A stretch of DNA of 5,064 nt, taken from positions 1 through 5,064 of the forward strand of contig JAETTS010000225.1 of the NCBI GenBank assembly GCA_021769025.1, written 5' to 3'. The notes under the pieces were generated by a model. That model worked only from the letters and a program-made list of their open reading frames with translations. It did no database searches and was not told the DNA's origin. Made by a program: the position numbers and the translations under genes. The DNA comes from Enterocloster bolteae. GTDB taxonomy: Bacteria > Bacillota_A > Clostridia > Lachnospirales > Lachnospiraceae. How positions within the stretch are numbered: position 1 is the first letter of the stretch; the number at the start of each line of letters is the position of its first letter. Positions 3,936 to 5,064 of this stretch are shown one piece after another.

Positions 3936-5064
3936 ATGACCTTATCTGCAACCTCCTCCGATATTCGGGCTGCCAACCGCAGGCGGGTTCTTCACACCGT
4001 ATACAGGCAGAAAGAGATTTCCAGGCAGGGGCTTAGCCAGGCTCTTTCCATGAGCCTTCCTACGGTAACCCAGAACTTGAAGGAGATCGAGGCGTTTGGA
4101 CTTATTAAGCGCCAGGGCCTCTATGAATCTACGGGGGGACGCAAAGCCCATATCTATCACTTTGTATCCAGGGCAAGAATTGCAATCGGCGTGGTGCTTT
4201 TAAAGGATCTTTATCGGATCGTCGCTGTGGATCTTTACGGAATTGTTTTGAAATCCAGGGTGTTTTCGGTTCCGTTTTCACGGACAGATGCCTATTTTCA
4301 AAATCTGGGAAAAGAAATCCAAAGGTTTGCCCATGAGGCCATTTGTGAGACGGAAAAAGACAGGGATGGGACAGGCAGCGATGAGGACGTTTTACGGGAA
4401 CCGATCTTGGGCGTATCCATCGCTATTCAGGGACTGGTATCCAGTGATGGCGCTACGGTGGTTTATGGAGAGATCTTAGGCTGTACAGGACTAAAGCTGA
4501 GAGAAATTCAGAAGTTTATAAGCTTCCCCTGTATGCTGATCCATGATACAGAAGCTTCCGCCATTGCAGAGATGTGGTTCCGAAACAATAAAAAAGATGC
4601 GGTTCTTCTGTCTTTGAACCGGAATTTCGGCGGTGCCCTGATAGTGGGAGGAGAGGTGCATCGGGGACCCAAGCTGCGCAGCAGCGTCATAGAACACATG
4701 CGCCTCTATCCGGAAGGCCGCCTTTGCTACTGTGGAAAAAGAGGGTGTATGGAGGCGTATCTTTCTGCATATGCCCTGCAAAAGACAGCTGGAGAGCCGT
4801 TGGAACTGTTTTTTAAAGCAATGCGCGCTGGCTGTCAAAAACGTACCCAAATCTGGCACCGTTATCTTCGGGACTTTTCCGTTGGAATCAACAATATCCG
4901 TATGCTGTTTGACTGTGACTATATCATCGGCGGATATCTGCACCCATTTATGGAGGAGTCGGATTTTTCTCTTTTAGCACAGTATGCAAAAGAAGAATGC
5001 CCGTTCCCGTCTGCAGATATCCGCCTGATACACAGCGCCTTTACCGATGACTCTGCGGCACCAG
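3936..5064 (+). CDS. ROK family transcriptional regulator (3' end beyond window)
   Basis: The frame opens at ATG 3936, behind AAAGGAG with 7-base spacing, and stays open for 376 codons to the right edge; family members are usually about 380-400 aa, so only a little is missing. Residues 11-75 form a winged HTH: ISRQGLSQALSMSLPTVTQNLKEIEAFGLI (28-57), then a wing with ESTGGRK (64-70), the typical ROK-repressor signature. The ROK domain follows from about 82. All four zinc ligands are present: H254 in VIEHM, and C264, C266 and C271 in CYCGKRGCMEAY. Sugar-kinase residues are eroded. The phosphate loop expected as DxGxT reads VVLLKDL (86-92), the usual NDAN reads HDTE (203-206, keeping D204), and the Glu of EIGH is V251. 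A catalytic kinase is therefore unlikely, and the ligand may not be a common sugar. It probably shares a transcript with the antiporter and may regulate it or adjacent genes to the right. Confidence 0.88.
   Translation, partial: MTLSATSSDIRAANRRRVLHTVYRQKEISRQGLSQALSMSLPTVTQNLKEIEAFGLIKRQGLYESTGGRKAHIYHFVSRARIAIGVVLLKDLYRIVAVDLYGIVLKSRVFSVPFSRTDAYFQNLGKEIQRFAHEAICETEKDRDGTGSDEDVLREPILGVSIAIQGLVSSDGATVVYGEILGCTGLKLREIQKFISFPCMLIHDTEASAIAEMWFRNNKKDAVLLSLNRNFGGALIVGGEVHRGPKLRSSVIEHMRLYPEGRLCYCGKRGCMEAYLSAYALQKTAGEPLELFFKAMRAGCQKRTQIWHRYLRDFSVGINNIRMLFDCDYIIGGYLHPFMEESDFSLLAQYAKEECPFPSADIRLIHSAFTDDSAAP

Noticed and set aside
4491..4943. Open frame of 150 codons on the - strand inside the ROK gene
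   Set aside because: It is antisense to the zinc-site region of the ROK protein, has no ribosome site, and no recognisable domain. The + strand frame carries the HTH and the zinc ligands.
1..5064. CRISPR array, insertion sequence, phage gene or tRNA
   Set aside because: No regularly spaced repeats, transposase-like protein, terminal inverted repeats around a gene, or cloverleaf sequence was found by eye on either strand.

Overview
The window looks like chromosomal DNA of a Gram-positive anaerobe of the Clostridia, most likely a Lachnospiraceae-type gut bacterium. This is inferred from family resemblance and style: strong AGGAGG-like ribosome sites, coding DNA of roughly 50% G+C, AT-rich intergenic DNA, a YoaP-like acetyltransferase tail, a clostridial-type CapA protein and a ROK regulator with an 'IEHM' zinc-site variant. 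No rRNA, tRNA, insertion sequence, phage gene or CRISPR array is visible.

Layout: (1) 1-155, + strand, the last 50 codons of a gene whose tail resembles the C-terminal YoaP-like domain of GNAT acetyltransferases. (2) 248-1531, + strand, a membrane-anchored CapA/PgsA-type metallophosphatase-fold protein with a long Gly/Ser/Asp/Glu linker built partly from short in-frame repeats. (3) 1575-2306, - strand, a histidine phosphatase superfamily protein convergent with capA. (4) 2307-2618, a 312-base AT-rich divergent intergenic region with a plausible promoter in each direction and several dyads. (5) 2619-3881, + strand, a complete CPA2-type cation:proton antiporter with an Asp-Asp ion-binding motif. 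(6) 3936-5064, + strand, a ROK-family transcriptional regulator that runs off the right edge. It keeps the HTH and the zinc site but has lost several sugar-kinase residues.

The antiporter and the ROK gene are close (54 bases apart) and co-directional, and probably form an operon. The most interesting signals are regulatory. A 27-base dyad (11 of 13 positions complementary) lies just upstream of the antiporter ribosome site. A hairpin at 3909-3926 buries the ribosome site of the ROK gene and is followed by five T residues. ROK regulators normally sit beside sugar genes, so this pairing with an ion antiporter, together with the eroded sugar pocket, suggests a regulator sensing something other than a typical sugar. 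That functional idea is inference. The CapA protein and the histidine phosphatase look like ordinary housekeeping or envelope genes with no evident link to the antiporter pair.
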